Assembly (NCBI GenBank): GCA_902805615.1
Contig: CADCTQ010000621.1
Coordinates: 1 to 52,532 of the forward strand
Origin: an uncultured Cytophagales bacterium
GTDB taxonomy: Bacteria; Bacteroidota; Bacteroidia; Cytophagales; 172606-1
Length of the DNA stretch: 52,532 bases
Direction: 5' to 3'
The notes beneath the pieces were generated by a model. The model made no database searches and was not told the origin of the DNA. It worked only from the letters and a program-made list of their open reading frames with translations. The translations under genes were made by a program, and so were the position numbers. Below, in pieces: positions 16,429-25,399 of this stretch (position 1 is its first letter; each line of letters opens with the position of its first letter).

Positions 16429-16914
16429 ATGGCTTCCTTTACTTTATCCATCAACAACCAGCCGCACGCGGTAGACGTGGACCCGCAGATGCCGCTGCTC
16501 TGGGTGATCCGCGACGTGGCGGGCCTCACCGGCACCAAGTTCGGCTGCGGCATGGCCCAGTGCGGCGCCTGCACGATCCACCTCGACGGCACGGCCGTCC
16601 GTTCGTGCGTGCTGCCCGTGTCGGCCGTGGCCGGCAAAAAGATCACCACCATCGAGGGCCTCTCCCCCGACCGCAGCCACCCCGTGCAGAAAGCCTGGGT
16701 CGAACACCAGGTGCCCCAGTGCGGCTACTGCCAGTCGGGCCAGATCATGTCGGCGGTGGCCCTGCTCAAGGGCAACCCCAAGCCCACCGACCCCGACATT
16801 GACGCGGCCATGCAGGGCAACATCTGCCGCTGCGGCACCTACCCGCGCATCCGCAAGGCCATCCACAGCGCCGCCTCCGCCCTCGCCTCCAACCCCAAAA
16901 CCGGCCAGCCATGA
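16429..16914 (+). CDS. (2Fe-2S)-binding subunit of a molybdenum hydroxylase (isoquinoline 1-oxidoreductase alpha type)
   Basis: This 161-residue electron-transfer subunit has two [2Fe-2S] clusters. The plant-ferredoxin-like cluster has Cys40, Cys45, Cys48 and Cys60 ([17 protein letters not shown]). The second uses Cys98 and Cys101 (QCGYCQSGQ) with Cys133 and Cys135 ([12 protein letters not shown]). It passes electrons from the molybdopterin subunit encoded next, whose start overlaps this stop as ATGA. There is no signal peptide, as expected if it is exported together with the Tat-targeted partner. The natural substrate, an N-heterocycle or aldehyde, is unknown. Confidence 0.95.
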   Translation: MASFTLSINNQPHAVDVDPQMPLLWVIRDVAGLTGTKFGCGMAQCGACTIHLDGTAVRSCVLPVSAVAGKKITTIEGLSPDRSHPVQKAWVEHQVPQCGYCQSGQIMSAVALLKGNPKPTDPDIDAAMQGNICRCGTYPRIRKAIHSAASALASNPKTGQP

Positions 16915-19094
16915 ACCCCGAAATCCAGGACAAACCCCTCAACCGCCGCCGGTTCATCAGACTCTCCGGCCTGTCGGGCGCCGTGCTGGCGCTGGGCTTT
17001 TCGTTTCCGGCAACGGGCCAGGAAGGCGCCACGCTCCACAACCTGAGCGAAGACATTCCCGCAGCCAGGGAACTCAACCCCTTCATCCTCATTGACGCTT
17101 CGGGCAAGATCACGCTGATGCTGCACAAGCCCGACATGGGACAGGGTACCTACCACGCCATGCCGGCCATTCTCGCCGAAGAACTCGAAGTGCGCCTCGA
17201 CCAGGTAGTCATCCAGCCCGCCGTGGCGCACAAGAAGTACGGCGACATGGGCGTGGGCGGCAGCAACAGCGTCAAGGGCTCCTGGGATACGCTCCGCAAG
17301 GCCGGGGCCGCCGCCCGGGAAATGCTCACCAAGGCCGCCGCCAGGCAGTGGAACGTCCCCGAAAGCGACCTGTACGCCCGCGAAGGCAAAATCTACCACA
17401 AACCTTCGGGCAAGAGCCTGGGCTACGGCGAACTGGTGGAAGCGGCCGGCAAGCTTCCCGTGCCCAAAGAACCCAAACTCAAAGACCCCAAGGACTTCCG
17501 CCTGGTGGGCAAATCCACGCAGCGCCCCGACGTACCCCTCAAGGTGGACGGCACCGCGCAGTTCGGCATTGACGTGAAAATTCCCGGGATGCTCTACGCC
17601 TCCATCGAACGGTCGCCGGCCTACCACGGCAAAGTGCGGGACTTCGATGATGCCGCCGCCAAGGCCGTGCCCGGCGTGAAGCACGTGCTGAAGGCCGAAC
17701 GCAAGCTCAACAAGAACGTGTTCGAGGGCGTAGCCGTGGTGGCCGACAACTACTACGCGGCCACGCAGGGACGCAAAGCCCTCAGGATCATCTGGGAAGA
17801 CGGTGCCGCCGCGGGAGTGAACACATCCGCGATGTACGCCCGGTTCAGGGAGCTGGCCAGGACCGAAGGGCACGTGGACAAGCAGGCCGGTGACTTCGAC
17901 GGCGCCTACGCCAAGGCGGCCAAGAAGCTGGAAGCCGTGTACGAACTGCCCTTCGCGGCCCACGCCCCGATGGAACCCCAGAACACGGTGGCCCACGTGC
18001 AGGGCGACACCTGCGAAATCTGGTCGCCGACGCAGGTGCCCGACTGGGCGCGGGGCGAACTGGCGAAGTACCTGAACATCCCGGAAGACAACATTACGCT
18101 GCACTTTACTTTCCTGGGCGGAGGCTTCGGCCGCCGGCTGTTCTTTGATTCGATCCTGGAAGCGGCCTACCTGTCCAGGCAACTCGGCGTGCCCATCAAG
18201 TCCGTGTGGAGCCGCGAAGACGACATGACGGCGGGTCCGTTCCGGCCGGGCACGCTGAGCAGCCTCCGCGGCGGCCTCGATGCGGCGGGCAAGGTCGTGG
18301 CCCTGCAACACAAGGTGGTGGCGCCGTCCATCAGCTTCAACAACTTCGGCGCCCGCGACCCCAAACACCCCGAGGACGAAGGGGCGATGGAAGGCATCAA
18401 GGACAGCCCCTACGAAATCCCGAACCACAAGTACCACAACATTTACGCCGAAACGCCCCTGCCGCTGGGCTGGTGGCGGGCCGTGTACTCGACCACCACG
18501 GCGTTTGCGCACGAATGCTTCGTGGACGAAATGGCGCACGCGGCCAAAAAGGACCCCTTGCAGTTCCGGCTGGACCTGATCGGCGCGAACACGCGCATGA
18601 AGCAGCTCTACGAGGCGCTGCGGGAAAAGAGCGGCTGGGACAAACCGCTGCCGCCGGGCTGGGGCAAGGGCGTGGCGGCCTGGCAGTTCTTCGCCGGGCA
18701 GGCCGGGCACGTGGTGTTCGTGTCCAAAGCGGCCGAAGGCGGCGTGAAGATCGAAAAGATCGTGGCGGTAATTGACTGCGGCACGGCCCTGAACCCCGAC
18801 AACGTGAAGGCGCAGGTGGAAGGGGCTACGGTGATGGCCCTGACGGCCGCCCTCAAGGACGAGATCACGTTTGAAGGCGGCAAGCCGGTGCAGAAGAACT
18901 TCGACCGCTACCGGATGCTGCGCATGGACGAGGTGCCGCCCATCGAGGTGCACCTGGTGGCCGGCCGCGAAAAACCCGACGGGGTGGGTGAGCCGGGCCT
19001 GCCGCCCCTGGCCCCGGCGCTGGGCAACGCCATCTTCGCCGCCACCGGCAAGCGGGTCCGCAAGCTGCCGTTCGACATCAGCCGGATTTCGTAA
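16911..19094 (+). CDS. molybdopterin cofactor-binding subunit, xanthine dehydrogenase family (isoquinoline 1-oxidoreductase beta type), Tat-exported
   Basis: This 727-residue catalytic subunit hydroxylates a carbon centre with water as the oxygen source. The N-terminus [20 protein letters not shown] is a twin-arginine signal, so it acts in the periplasm. Seen are [49 protein letters not shown] and, near the C-terminus, [19 protein letters not shown] with the probable catalytic Glu694. The single-chain MoCo subunit with two alternating domains matches the IorB/aldehyde oxidase group. It is translationally coupled to the 2Fe-2S subunit. XdhC and a MocA-like protein encoded downstream would insert and mature the cofactor. 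Confidence 0.93.
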   Translation: MNPEIQDKPLNRRRFIRLSGLSGAVLALGFSFPATGQEGATLHNLSEDIPAARELNPFILIDASGKITLMLHKPDMGQGTYHAMPAILAEELEVRLDQVVIQPAVAHKKYGDMGVGGSNSVKGSWDTLRKAGAAAREMLTKAAARQWNVPESDLYAREGKIYHKPSGKSLGYGELVEAAGKLPVPKEPKLKDPKDFRLVGKSTQRPDVPLKVDGTAQFGIDVKIPGMLYASIERSPAYHGKVRDFDDAAAKAVPGVKHVLKAERKLNKNVFEGVAVVADNYYAATQGRKALRIIWEDGAAAGVNTSAMYARFRELARTEGHVDKQAGDFDGAYAKAAKKLEAVYELPFAAHAPMEPQNTVAHVQGDTCEIWSPTQVPDWARGELAKYLNIPEDNITLHFTFLGGGFGRRLFFDSILEAAYLSRQLGVPIKSVWSREDDMTAGPFRPGTLSSLRGGLDAAGKVVALQHKVVAPSISFNNFGARDPKHPEDEGAMEGIKDSPYEIPNHKYHNIYAETPLPLGWWRAVYSTTTAFAHECFVDEMAHAAKKDPLQFRLDLIGANTRMKQLYEALREKSGWDKPLPPGWGKGVAAWQFFAGQAGHVVFVSKAAEGGVKIEKIVAVIDCGTALNPDNVKAQVEGATVMALTAALKDEITFEGGKPVQKNFDRYRMLRMDEVPPIEVHLVAGREKPDGVGEPGLPPLAPALGNAIFAATGKRVRKLPFDISRIS

Positions 19095-19197
19095 ACCCAA
19101 CCGCAGAGGGCGCAATAGAGACGCAAAGGGCGCAAGGAGAACGCGTACCCCTTTGCGTCCTTTGCGTGAATCTTTGCGATCTTTGCGGTTAAGTTTA
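19094..19197. repeat. family A palindrome copy A4, starts at the iorB-type stop codon
   Basis: Left arm AACCGCAGAGGGCGCAATAG, right arm TCTTTGCGATCTTTGCGGTT, centre ACGCGT. It begins at the last base of the preceding stop codon and ends 12 bp before the GxxExxY ATG. Confidence 0.82.
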
Positions 19198-19208
19198 CAA
19201 TACTGGAT

Positions 19209-19586
19209 ATGACCGAAAATGGACTTTCAAAAGTAATTTTTGATTCAGCCCTGAAAATTCACCGGGTATTGGGACCGGGGTTGCTGGAGTCGGCTTACGA
19301 AAAGTGTTTGTATTATGAGTTGATCCAAGCAGGCTTGCTGGTTGAGAAACAGAAGCCTTTGCCTCTGGTTTACGAAGCCATAAAGCTTGAAGTCGGATAC
19401 CGGGTAGACTTGATGGTTGAGAAAAAGGTGGTTGTTGAAGTAAAAGCAGTTGAAGCAATTACGGATGTGCATTTACCCCAGGTGCTTACTTACCTTAAAT
19501 TATCCGGCTGCAAACTGGGTCTGCTCATTAACTTCAATGTAACTATGCTCAAGAATGGCGTCCGCAGAATTGCAAATCAATTGTAG
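19209..19586 (+). CDS. GxxExxY protein (PD-(D/E)XK nuclease-like)
   Basis: This 125-residue protein has the family signature G24-LL-E27-SA-Y30 and a PD-(D/E)XK-like core: Asp67 in YRVDLMVEKK, then E77-V-K79, and a later Gln91/Tyr95 (LPQVLTYL). This suggests a nuclease fold; biochemical function of the family is not established. The gene is visibly AT-richer and uses different codons (TTT, AAA, TTG, GAA) than its GC-rich neighbours. It is bracketed by two copies of the same palindromic repeat (A4, A5) and sits between otherwise functionally linked molybdenum hydroxylase and cytochrome genes. All this points to insertion as a cassette. Confidence 0.88.
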   Translation: MTENGLSKVIFDSALKIHRVLGPGLLESAYEKCLYYELIQAGLLVEKQKPLPLVYEAIKLEVGYRVDLMVEKKVVVEVKAVEAITDVHLPQVLTYLKLSGCKLGLLINFNVTMLKNGVRRIANQL

Positions 19587-19590
19587 AAAA

Positions 19591-19694
19591 GAACTGAACC
19601 GCAAAGGGCGCAAAGAAGACGCAAGGATCGCAAGGAGAACGCGTATCTCTTTGCGCCCTTTGCGTGAATCCTTGCGATCTTTGCGGTTCAGTTC
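19591..19694. repeat. family A palindrome copy A5
   Basis: Left arm GAACTGAACCGCAAAGGGCG, right arm TCTTTGCGGTTCAGTTC, centre ACGCGT. This is one of the best-paired copies. It closes the repeat-GxxExxY-repeat arrangement. Confidence 0.85.
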
Positions 19695-19743
19695 CTATTT
19701 CCTCCAAAAGACGCCGGAAATCCTGTATCACCTGTACAATTCT

Positions 19744-20145
19744 ATGACCAAAACATTTCTTCTCTTTCCCGTTTTATTCCTTCTGGTTTCCGCCTTCTCC
19801 CCCGCCGATGAACTGGCCGACAGCGTCAAGCGGGGCGGGGCGGTATACACGTCCACCTGCGTCTCCTGCCACCAGGTAAACGGCGCCGGCGTCCCCGGCG
19901 TGTTTCCGCCCCTGGCCAAATCCGACTACCTGATGGGCGACGCCAAAAGGGCCATCCGCACGGTGCTGCACGGGCTGGAAGGCGAAATCACCGTCAACGG
20001 CGAACCCTACAACCAGCAGATGCCCGCCCAGAGCCACCTCACCGACGAACAAGTGGCCGACGTGCTCAACTACGTCCGCAACACCTGGGGCAACAAGGGC
20101 CCCGCCCTCACCCCCGCCCAGGTCAAAGCCGAACGGCAGCCGTAA
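19744..20145 (+). CDS. periplasmic c-type cytochrome
   Basis: This 133-residue exported cytochrome begins at ATG 19744 with a signal peptide (MTKTFLLFPVLFLLVSAFS). One haem site, CVSCH (39-43), is followed by the usual GVPGVFPPLAKSDYL segment and a probable axial Met93 in NQQMPAQSHL, then VADVLNYVRNTWGN. This is the class I short cytochrome type that accepts electrons from periplasmic dehydrogenases. Its place after a Tat-exported molybdenum hydroxylase suggests it is that enzyme's electron acceptor, although the GxxExxY cassette now separates them. Confidence 0.93.
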   Translation: MTKTFLLFPVLFLLVSAFSPADELADSVKRGGAVYTSTCVSCHQVNGAGVPGVFPPLAKSDYLMGDAKRAIRTVLHGLEGEITVNGEPYNQQMPAQSHLTDEQVADVLNYVRNTWGNKGPALTPAQVKAERQP

Positions 20146-20195
20146 CGCCGTCCCAACCCCTCTCAAACTCCTTAATTCCTAACCCCACAACTCCC

Positions 20196-21338
20196 ATGAA
20201 GGAGATCAGCCGCATCCTGGAAGTGTACGGGCAACTCGATGTTGCGCAGCGGAAAGTGGCGCTGGCAACCGTGGTGTGGGTGGAAGGCTCCTCGTACCGC
20301 CGGCCCGGGGCCCGGATGCTCATCAGCGACGACGGCCGCTGGGAAGGCGCCATCAGCGGCGGCTGCCTGGAGGGCGACGCCCTGCGCAAGGCCCGCCAGG
20401 TGATGCTCGACGGCACGCCCCTGCTGGTCACTTACGACACGATGGACGACGACGCCAACAGCCTCGGCGTGGGCCTGGGCTGCAACGGCATCATTGACGT
20501 GCTCATCGAACCCATCAACCCGCAGGACCCGCACAACCCCGTGGCGCTGCTCCGGGAGTTCGTGCAGCGGCGCGACGTGCGGGTGATGGCGACCGTCGTC
20601 AGGGGCAACGGCGACCTGCTGCCGGGCCGGCGGTTCGTGCTGACCGAGGAAAACGCCGAAGGGGTGCCCGCCTGGCTGGCCGGCGAGGCCCGCGAAGTAC
20701 TCCGCTCCGGCAAGCCCGCCACGCGTACGTTCTCCCTGCCGGCCGGCACCGTTGACGTGTTCCTCGAACGCATTGACCCGGGCATCGAACTGGTGATCTT
20801 CGGGGCGGGCTACGACGTGATTCCCCTGGCCCGGCTGGCCCGGGAGATCGGCTGGCAGGTGACGGTCACCGAGGACTGCATTGCGCACCTGGCGCCGAAA
20901 CGTTTCCCGCCCGCCACCTGCGTGCTGTACGCCGACCGCCACGCCGTGCTCGACAAAATCACCATCACCGACCGCACGGCCGCCGTGCTCATGTCGCACA
21001 ACTTCAAGTACGACCAGGCCGTGCTGGCCGACCTGCTCACCACGGCGGTGCCGTACATCGGCATGCTCGGCCCCCGGAAACGCTTCGAGAAGATGCTTGG
21101 CGAATTCGAAAAAGCGGGAAAAAGGTTTCCGGAAGCGGCCCTGGCGCGGGTGCACGCCCCGGTGGGCCTCGACGTGGGCGCCGAAACCCCCGACGAAATT
21201 GCCCTTTCCGTGGTGGCCGAGGTCAAAGCCTTCTTCAGCCGGCGGCCCGGCGGCTTCCTCAAAGACAAGCCCGGCCCCATCCACGAACGAACCGACCCGG
21301 CCCCGGCCGCCGTGGGCGTGGACGACCAGGAAGAATAA
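20196..21338 (+). CDS. XdhC family molybdenum hydroxylase maturation protein
   Basis: This 380-residue protein of the XdhC/CoxI family binds molybdenum cofactor, sulfurates or protects it, and hands it to xanthine dehydrogenase-type enzymes. The N-terminal domain reads ATVVWVEGSSYRRPGARMLI, then GAISGGCLEGDAL and GLGCNGIIDVLIEP. The C-terminal Rossmann-like domain has LVIFGAGYDVIPLARLARE, VLMSHNFKYDQAVL and VPYIGMLGPRKRFEK. A charged tail extends past the usual end. It starts 50 nt after the cytochrome gene and serves the periplasmic hydroxylase encoded upstream. Confidence 0.93.
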   Translation: MKEISRILEVYGQLDVAQRKVALATVVWVEGSSYRRPGARMLISDDGRWEGAISGGCLEGDALRKARQVMLDGTPLLVTYDTMDDDANSLGVGLGCNGIIDVLIEPINPQDPHNPVALLREFVQRRDVRVMATVVRGNGDLLPGRRFVLTEENAEGVPAWLAGEAREVLRSGKPATRTFSLPAGTVDVFLERIDPGIELVIFGAGYDVIPLARLAREIGWQVTVTEDCIAHLAPKRFPPATCVLYADRHAVLDKITITDRTAAVLMSHNFKYDQAVLADLLTTAVPYIGMLGPRKRFEKMLGEFEKAGKRFPEAALARVHAPVGLDVGAETPDEIALSVVAEVKAFFSRRPGGFLKDKPGPIHERTDPAPAAVGVDDQEE

Positions 21339-21433
21339 AGGTTGTTTTGCGAAAGACCCGGCAAAGTACTCACGACCAAATGCTTGCAAAAGTGAAGGCG
21401 CCCCGGTAGCTTTACCGCCCTCCCCTATCCTTT

Positions 21434-22048
21434 ATGGACAAGCTGACTCCTTCCACCCCCGTTGGCCTGGTAATCCTGGCGGCGGGCAGTTCCTCGCGCA
21501 TGGGCCAGCCCAAGCAGTTGCTTCCGTACGACGGGGAAAGCCTGGTGCGGCGGAGTGCCCGGCTGGGCCTGCTGTCGGGCTGCTTCCCGGTAACGGTGGT
21601 GCTGGGCGCCAACAGCCTGCTCATCGGCACCGAACTGGAGGATTTGCCGGTGTTCGTTGTCCAAAACCCGGATTGGGAAGCGGGCATGGCGTCGTCCATC
21701 CGGGCTGGGCTCGCCAACACGCTGCACGTACTGCCCACGGTCGGGTCGGTCATCGTTTCCCTCTGCGACCAACCCCTCGTTACGCCCGCTTTCCTGCACG
21801 GCCTCACCGACGCGTTTGCGGCCACGGGAAAGCCGGTCATTGCCACCCGGTACGGCAACACCACGGGCGTGCCGGCCCTGTTCAGCCGGGAGCTGTTCGA
21901 CGCGTTGCAAGGACTGAACGGCCAGGAAGGGGCCCGCAAGCTCATTGCCATGCACCCCGACCGGGTACACGCCGTGCCCTTTCCCGAGGCCGCCCTCGAC
22001 GTGGATACGCCGGAGGATTATTTAAAGCTCATTGGGGGGTTGATTTGA
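21434..22048 (+). CDS. MocA-like molybdenum cofactor cytidylyltransferase (NTP transferase)
   Basis: This 204-residue nucleotidyltransferase of the MobA-like fold has the nucleotide-binding signature VILAAGSSSRMGQPKQLLPY near the N-terminus, then NPDWEAGMASSIRAGLA and VSLCDQPLVTPAFL with its metal-binding Asp. VPALFSRELFD and DVDTPEDY complete the pattern. In this operon setting it most likely attaches CMP to molybdopterin for the xanthine dehydrogenase-type enzyme (MocA role) rather than GMP. It is the last gene of the module, and a large palindromic region follows its stop codon. Confidence 0.88.
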   Translation: MDKLTPSTPVGLVILAAGSSSRMGQPKQLLPYDGESLVRRSARLGLLSGCFPVTVVLGANSLLIGTELEDLPVFVVQNPDWEAGMASSIRAGLANTLHVLPTVGSVIVSLCDQPLVTPAFLHGLTDAFAATGKPVIATRYGNTTGVPALFSRELFDALQGLNGQEGARKLIAMHPDRVHAVPFPEAALDVDTPEDYLKLIGGLI

Positions 22049-22139
22049 GGTTTCTTCTGGGGAGTGAGGTTAGATATTTTGGGGTGGCGGTGAGGGAGAT
22101 TTGTAAGGGTTAAGGAGAAGGGATTTCTCGGGGATGGCG

Positions 22140-22742
22140 CAGGAAGGGTTTCTCGCAGATGACGCGGGGAAAGAAAGGGGTTCTCGCAGATTATCGCGGA
22201 TCAGGGCGCAGATGAACGCAGATTTTTTGATTGGAGGGGAGTTTGGCGGGTGGCCTTGCAAGTGCCCAAGGATTCGATCCCGCAGATGGGTGCGTGCCGG
22301 CTTTGCTCGAATGATCTTCAGGAGGTGCCGTAGCTTGGATCGCGCAGATGGAGTGCGTACCGGTTTGCCCGAATGATTTCTGAGCGGAGCCGTGGATGGA
22401 TTCGCGCAGAGGTTGGGTGGAATTGAACCGGGCCGATGCTCTGCTTGCAGGATGTAGCTACGAAGACACCAAGGCACCAAGTAGAGCCGCTTCGTGTTCC
22501 TTGGTGTCTTCGTGCCTTGGTGGCCCAACATGCAGCCCCGGCTATTGATTGTTGATCGGGAGAAAATCTGCGCACTCCAACGCTACGGCACCTACCGTCA
22601 ATCATTCGAGCAAAACCGGTTCGCACCCATCTGCGGGATCGAATCCTGCGACACCTACAGGATTTCCACAATCGACAACCAAGCGAATCAAAAATCTGCG
22701 TCCATCTGCGCCCTTATCCGCGATAATCTGCGAGAAACCTCT
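22140..22742. repeat. 600-bp nested inverted-repeat region F
   Basis: The outer arms are about 58 bp: 22176-22234 (TTCTCGCAGATTATCGCGGA onward) against 22684-22742 (ending TCCGCGATAATCTGCGAGAA). The second pair is 22269-22315 (GGATTCGATCCCGCAGATGG onward) against 22598-22647 (ending CATCTGCGGGATCGAATCC). The centre holds ACGAAGACACCAAGGCACCA (22460-22479) against CCTTGGTGTCTTCGTGCC (22499-22516). It occupies most of the 715-bp convergent gap, and no gene is visible in it. Confidence 0.75.
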
Positions 22743-22763
22743 TCCTGCGCAATCCCCATTCCA

Positions 22764-23768
22764 CTATTGATTCGAAACCCTTTCGGGGCGGAAGTACTCC
22801 TTGATGGCGCTTTTGGTAATGATTTTACCCTCATCCTCCGTGCCGCCGGGCGAATAGACGGCCAGCAAGGCCCCGTTGGCCGCGTTCAGCACCAGGTGCA
22901 AATAATTGACCTTGATCTTTGCCCGCTTGGAAATGACTTCGGGGATGATCTGCACGTAGGCGTAGGCAGCGTCGCCGCCCACCCGGGACTGGTACGTGCC
23001 GGCGTCCACCACGTCGTAGGCGTACGGGTAGAGCGACTTTACGTTGTGCTCATTCAGGTACGGGTGCAGCCAGTCCTTGCGGAGCAGCAGCGTAGTGCTG
23101 TCCGATTTAGCCCCCACGAAGCTCAGCACGTCCTGCATCTGGGAGCATTTTTCGGCTTTGGCCTCGTCGGCTTTGATGTACCGGTTGAGGATTTGCAGGC
23201 CAAACACCAGGTCGGCCTTGTCGGGCAGCACGTTGGAGAGGTTCTGGCTGAACACCGTGTTGTGGTTGCCCAGGTCCTCGATCAGTTTCAGTTCCATCAC
23301 CGCGTACGTGTCCCAGTGTTCGCGTTTTTTATTCACTTCCGTGAAATTTTCCGCCCACACCAGGCCCGCGTGGCGCCGCGCCCCTTCGTTGCCCTTGGTC
23401 ATGAAATTTTCCACGTGGGCGCAGTACAGCACCGCGTACTCCTTCGACTTGGTACCCCGCCGCAGCCGGTCGGCCTCCGAAAAAGTCATGTACTGGACGT
23501 GTTCCGCGTCGTAGGGCCAGTAGCGGGTCACCGCTTCTTTGATCCAGGCGTTGTACTGCACAACGGCCGCCTTGTAGAGTTCAATCTCCCTGGTTTTGCG
23601 CTTGCGGCGCAGCAGTTCGATCAGCCGGGGCGAATCCATTTCGGTCACCACAATGAGTTTGCGGGCCGGCAATTCCCGCAGCCGGGCCGGTTCGCAGACG
23701 CCGAACTGCGCCTGGCTTACCCGGGCCAGCAACAATAAAAAAAGGGTCCAAAACCACCGCCTCATCAT
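22764..23768 (-). CDS. secreted protein of unknown function
   Basis: This 334-residue protein is not recognised. ATG 23768 (or 23765) starts a signal peptide, MMRRWFWTLFLLLLARVSQA, followed by a mature region with Tyr/Trp-rich helical stretches (LYKAAVVQYNAWIKEAVTRY, YAVMELKLIEDLGNHNTVFS). Later come LQILNRYIKADEAKAEKC and a beta-rich C-terminus (KVNYLHLVLNAANGALLAVY). There are few cysteines, no lipobox and no catalytic motif. It stands alone between a palindromic region and a flavoprotein gene in the same orientation. A periplasmic or surface location is likely; function unknown. Confidence 0.8.
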   Translation of the reverse strand: MMRRWFWTLFLLLLARVSQAQFGVCEPARLRELPARKLIVVTEMDSPRLIELLRRKRKTREIELYKAAVVQYNAWIKEAVTRYWPYDAEHVQYMTFSEADRLRRGTKSKEYAVLYCAHVENFMTKGNEGARRHAGLVWAENFTEVNKKREHWDTYAVMELKLIEDLGNHNTVFSQNLSNVLPDKADLVFGLQILNRYIKADEAKAEKCSQMQDVLSFVGAKSDSTTLLLRKDWLHPYLNEHNVKSLYPYAYDVVDAGTYQSRVGGDAAYAYVQIIPEVISKRAKIKVNYLHLVLNAANGALLAVYSPGGTEDEGKIITKSAIKEYFRPERVSNQ

Positions 23769-23862
23769 AGCAGGTTCCTCGCAGGTAAATTGTGATAGGA
23801 ACGTCAAAATATCACTATTCGTGTTAACCGCCGGCAAAAGAAAAAAGGTCCCGCGTGGGAAA

Positions 23863-25101
23863 TCAGGCGTTAAGTAAAAGTTTGAGGTAGAAGAGCGGCT
23901 TTTTCAGTTGGGCGCGCACATCCAGGTCGTTGAACATGCACGAGAGCAGGTCGGCAAAAGCGGCGTTGCGGGCGGCTTTGCGGGCCACCGCGTTGAAAAG
24001 CCACGGGAAACGGAGCAGTTGCTGCATCCGGTAGCTCAATTGGAGTTCGCGGCCCAGCCGCCGGTACACCGCCTCGTCGTACCCCCGCAGCCGGCGGGCC
24101 GAAAAGTCACCCGCCCCCAGGGCCAGGGCCGCCTGTTCGGCCGCCCACCGCCCGCTGATCATCGCGTTGCTGATGCCCTCGCCGGTAAACGGGTCCACCA
24201 GGTGCGCCGCGTCGCCCACCAGCAGGTAGTGGTCGCCCGAGAGGTTGTGCCGCCGGCTGCCCAGCGGCAGGCCGTAGCCGCCGATGTCGCCCACCCGTTC
24301 GGCCGCGGCAAACCGGTCCCGGAGCGCCGGGTGCGTGGCAATCAGGTCCAGCATGGCCGCGCGGAGGTTGATGCGTTTGCGGCTGACGTGGCTGCTGAGC
24401 ATGCCCACGCCCACGTTGGCGTAACCGCCGGGCAGGGGAAAAATCCAGAAATACCCCGGCAGCACGGGCTTCAGAAAGTGCAGTTCGATAAAATTCTCGC
24501 GGGAACTGCCCGCCACGTTGCGGTAGTACGCCCGCAGCCCCGCGCAGTGGTGTTCGGGCCGCAGGCCGAGGCCGGCAGTCTTGCGGCTAAAGGCTGATTG
24601 GGCCCCGTTGGCGACGATGAGCAGCCTCGCCCGGACGCAAGGGGCGCCGTCGGCACCGGCCAGCGACCAGCCGCCGTCCGCGAAATCGAACGTTTTGACA
24701 GTCAGGCCTTCCAGCAGGGTGATTTGGGGGCGCCGCCGGGCCTCGTTCACCAGCAGGTTGTCGAAGTCCATCCGCCGGGCCACGTAGCCGGGAGCGGCTT
24801 CGGCGCCGGGGTCGTAGCCGGTGCGGAAGGGAATGCGCAGGGGTTGCCCGTCGGGGGCCGTCAGTTGCATGCCCCAGGCGGGCAGGCTGACGGCGCTGCC
24901 CGCCAGTTGGGCCGGCAGGGCGTCGTCAATGCGCCGGAGTTCGTTGAGTACCTTGCCGCTCAGGGCGTCGCCGCACACCTTGTCGCGCGGGAAGAATGCC
25001 TTGTCCACCAGGGTGCAGGGGATGCCCCGGTTGGCCAGGTGCAGCGCAGCCGTCACGCCGCCCGGCCCGGCCCCTACAATGCACACGTCGGTCTGCTGCA
25101 T
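23863..25101 (-). CDS. FAD-dependent oxidoreductase, geranylgeranyl reductase family
   Basis: This 412-residue flavoprotein has the N-terminal FAD motif GAGPGG (10-15) with Asp33 in TLVDKAFFPRDKVCGDALSG, the PRDK-CGD signature of geranylgeranyl reductases. The second FAD contact is LVGDAAHLVDPFTGEGISNA. Such enzymes reduce double bonds of isoprenoid chains or related lipids; some act as tRNA- or polyketide-type hydroxylases, so substrate is open. The C-terminal 80 residues are basic and hydrophobic, fitting a membrane-associated enzyme. It is possibly co-transcribed with the secreted-protein gene 94 bp downstream. Confidence 0.88.
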   Translation of the reverse strand: MQQTDVCIVGAGPGGVTAALHLANRGIPCTLVDKAFFPRDKVCGDALSGKVLNELRRIDDALPAQLAGSAVSLPAWGMQLTAPDGQPLRIPFRTGYDPGAEAAPGYVARRMDFDNLLVNEARRRPQITLLEGLTVKTFDFADGGWSLAGADGAPCVRARLLIVANGAQSAFSRKTAGLGLRPEHHCAGLRAYYRNVAGSSRENFIELHFLKPVLPGYFWIFPLPGGYANVGVGMLSSHVSRKRINLRAAMLDLIATHPALRDRFAAAERVGDIGGYGLPLGSRRHNLSGDHYLLVGDAAHLVDPFTGEGISNAMISGRWAAEQAALALGAGDFSARRLRGYDEAVYRRLGRELQLSYRMQQLLRFPWLFNAVARKAARNAAFADLLSCMFNDLDVRAQLKKPLFYLKLLLNA

Positions 25102-25164
25102 GAATGGCGAAACGGTAGGGCTGAAAGCTACGAAAAAACGGAGACAGAAAATACGGAGACGGCA

Positions 25165-25381
25165 GACCGGAGGAAAGGAGACCGGAGGAGGGCGTACCCA
25201 TACAAAGCGGAAACGGGTATAAGGAGCCGACCCGGCGGACCAACAGGAAGAAGGGAAAAAGGATTACCGGGGCCATCCGCTTGTTCTTCTCACCTCCCTT
25301 TTCCCATTCTCCCCTTCACAAGCCAGCACCGCATCCCCGGGTTGTACAGGCACGCCTCCTCCGGTCTCCTTTCCTCCGGTC
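25165..25381. repeat. inverted repeat of family E around a 160-bp spacer
   Basis: The left arm 25165-25194 contains GACCGGAGGAAAGGAGACCG and the right arm 25353-25381 contains CGGTCTCCTTTCCTCCGGTC. The arms match almost perfectly. The spacer has AAGCGGAAACGGGT and GGAAGAAGGGAAAAAGG runs but no gene. It lies between two tandem minus-strand genes. Confidence 0.7.
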
Positions 25382-25399
25382 TCCGGTCGTTCCGGTCTC

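Noticed and set aside
22630-22650. tRNA T-arm-like GGATCGAATCC
   Set aside because: It is part of an inverted repeat that recurs at 22269 and no acceptor or anticodon stem surrounds it.
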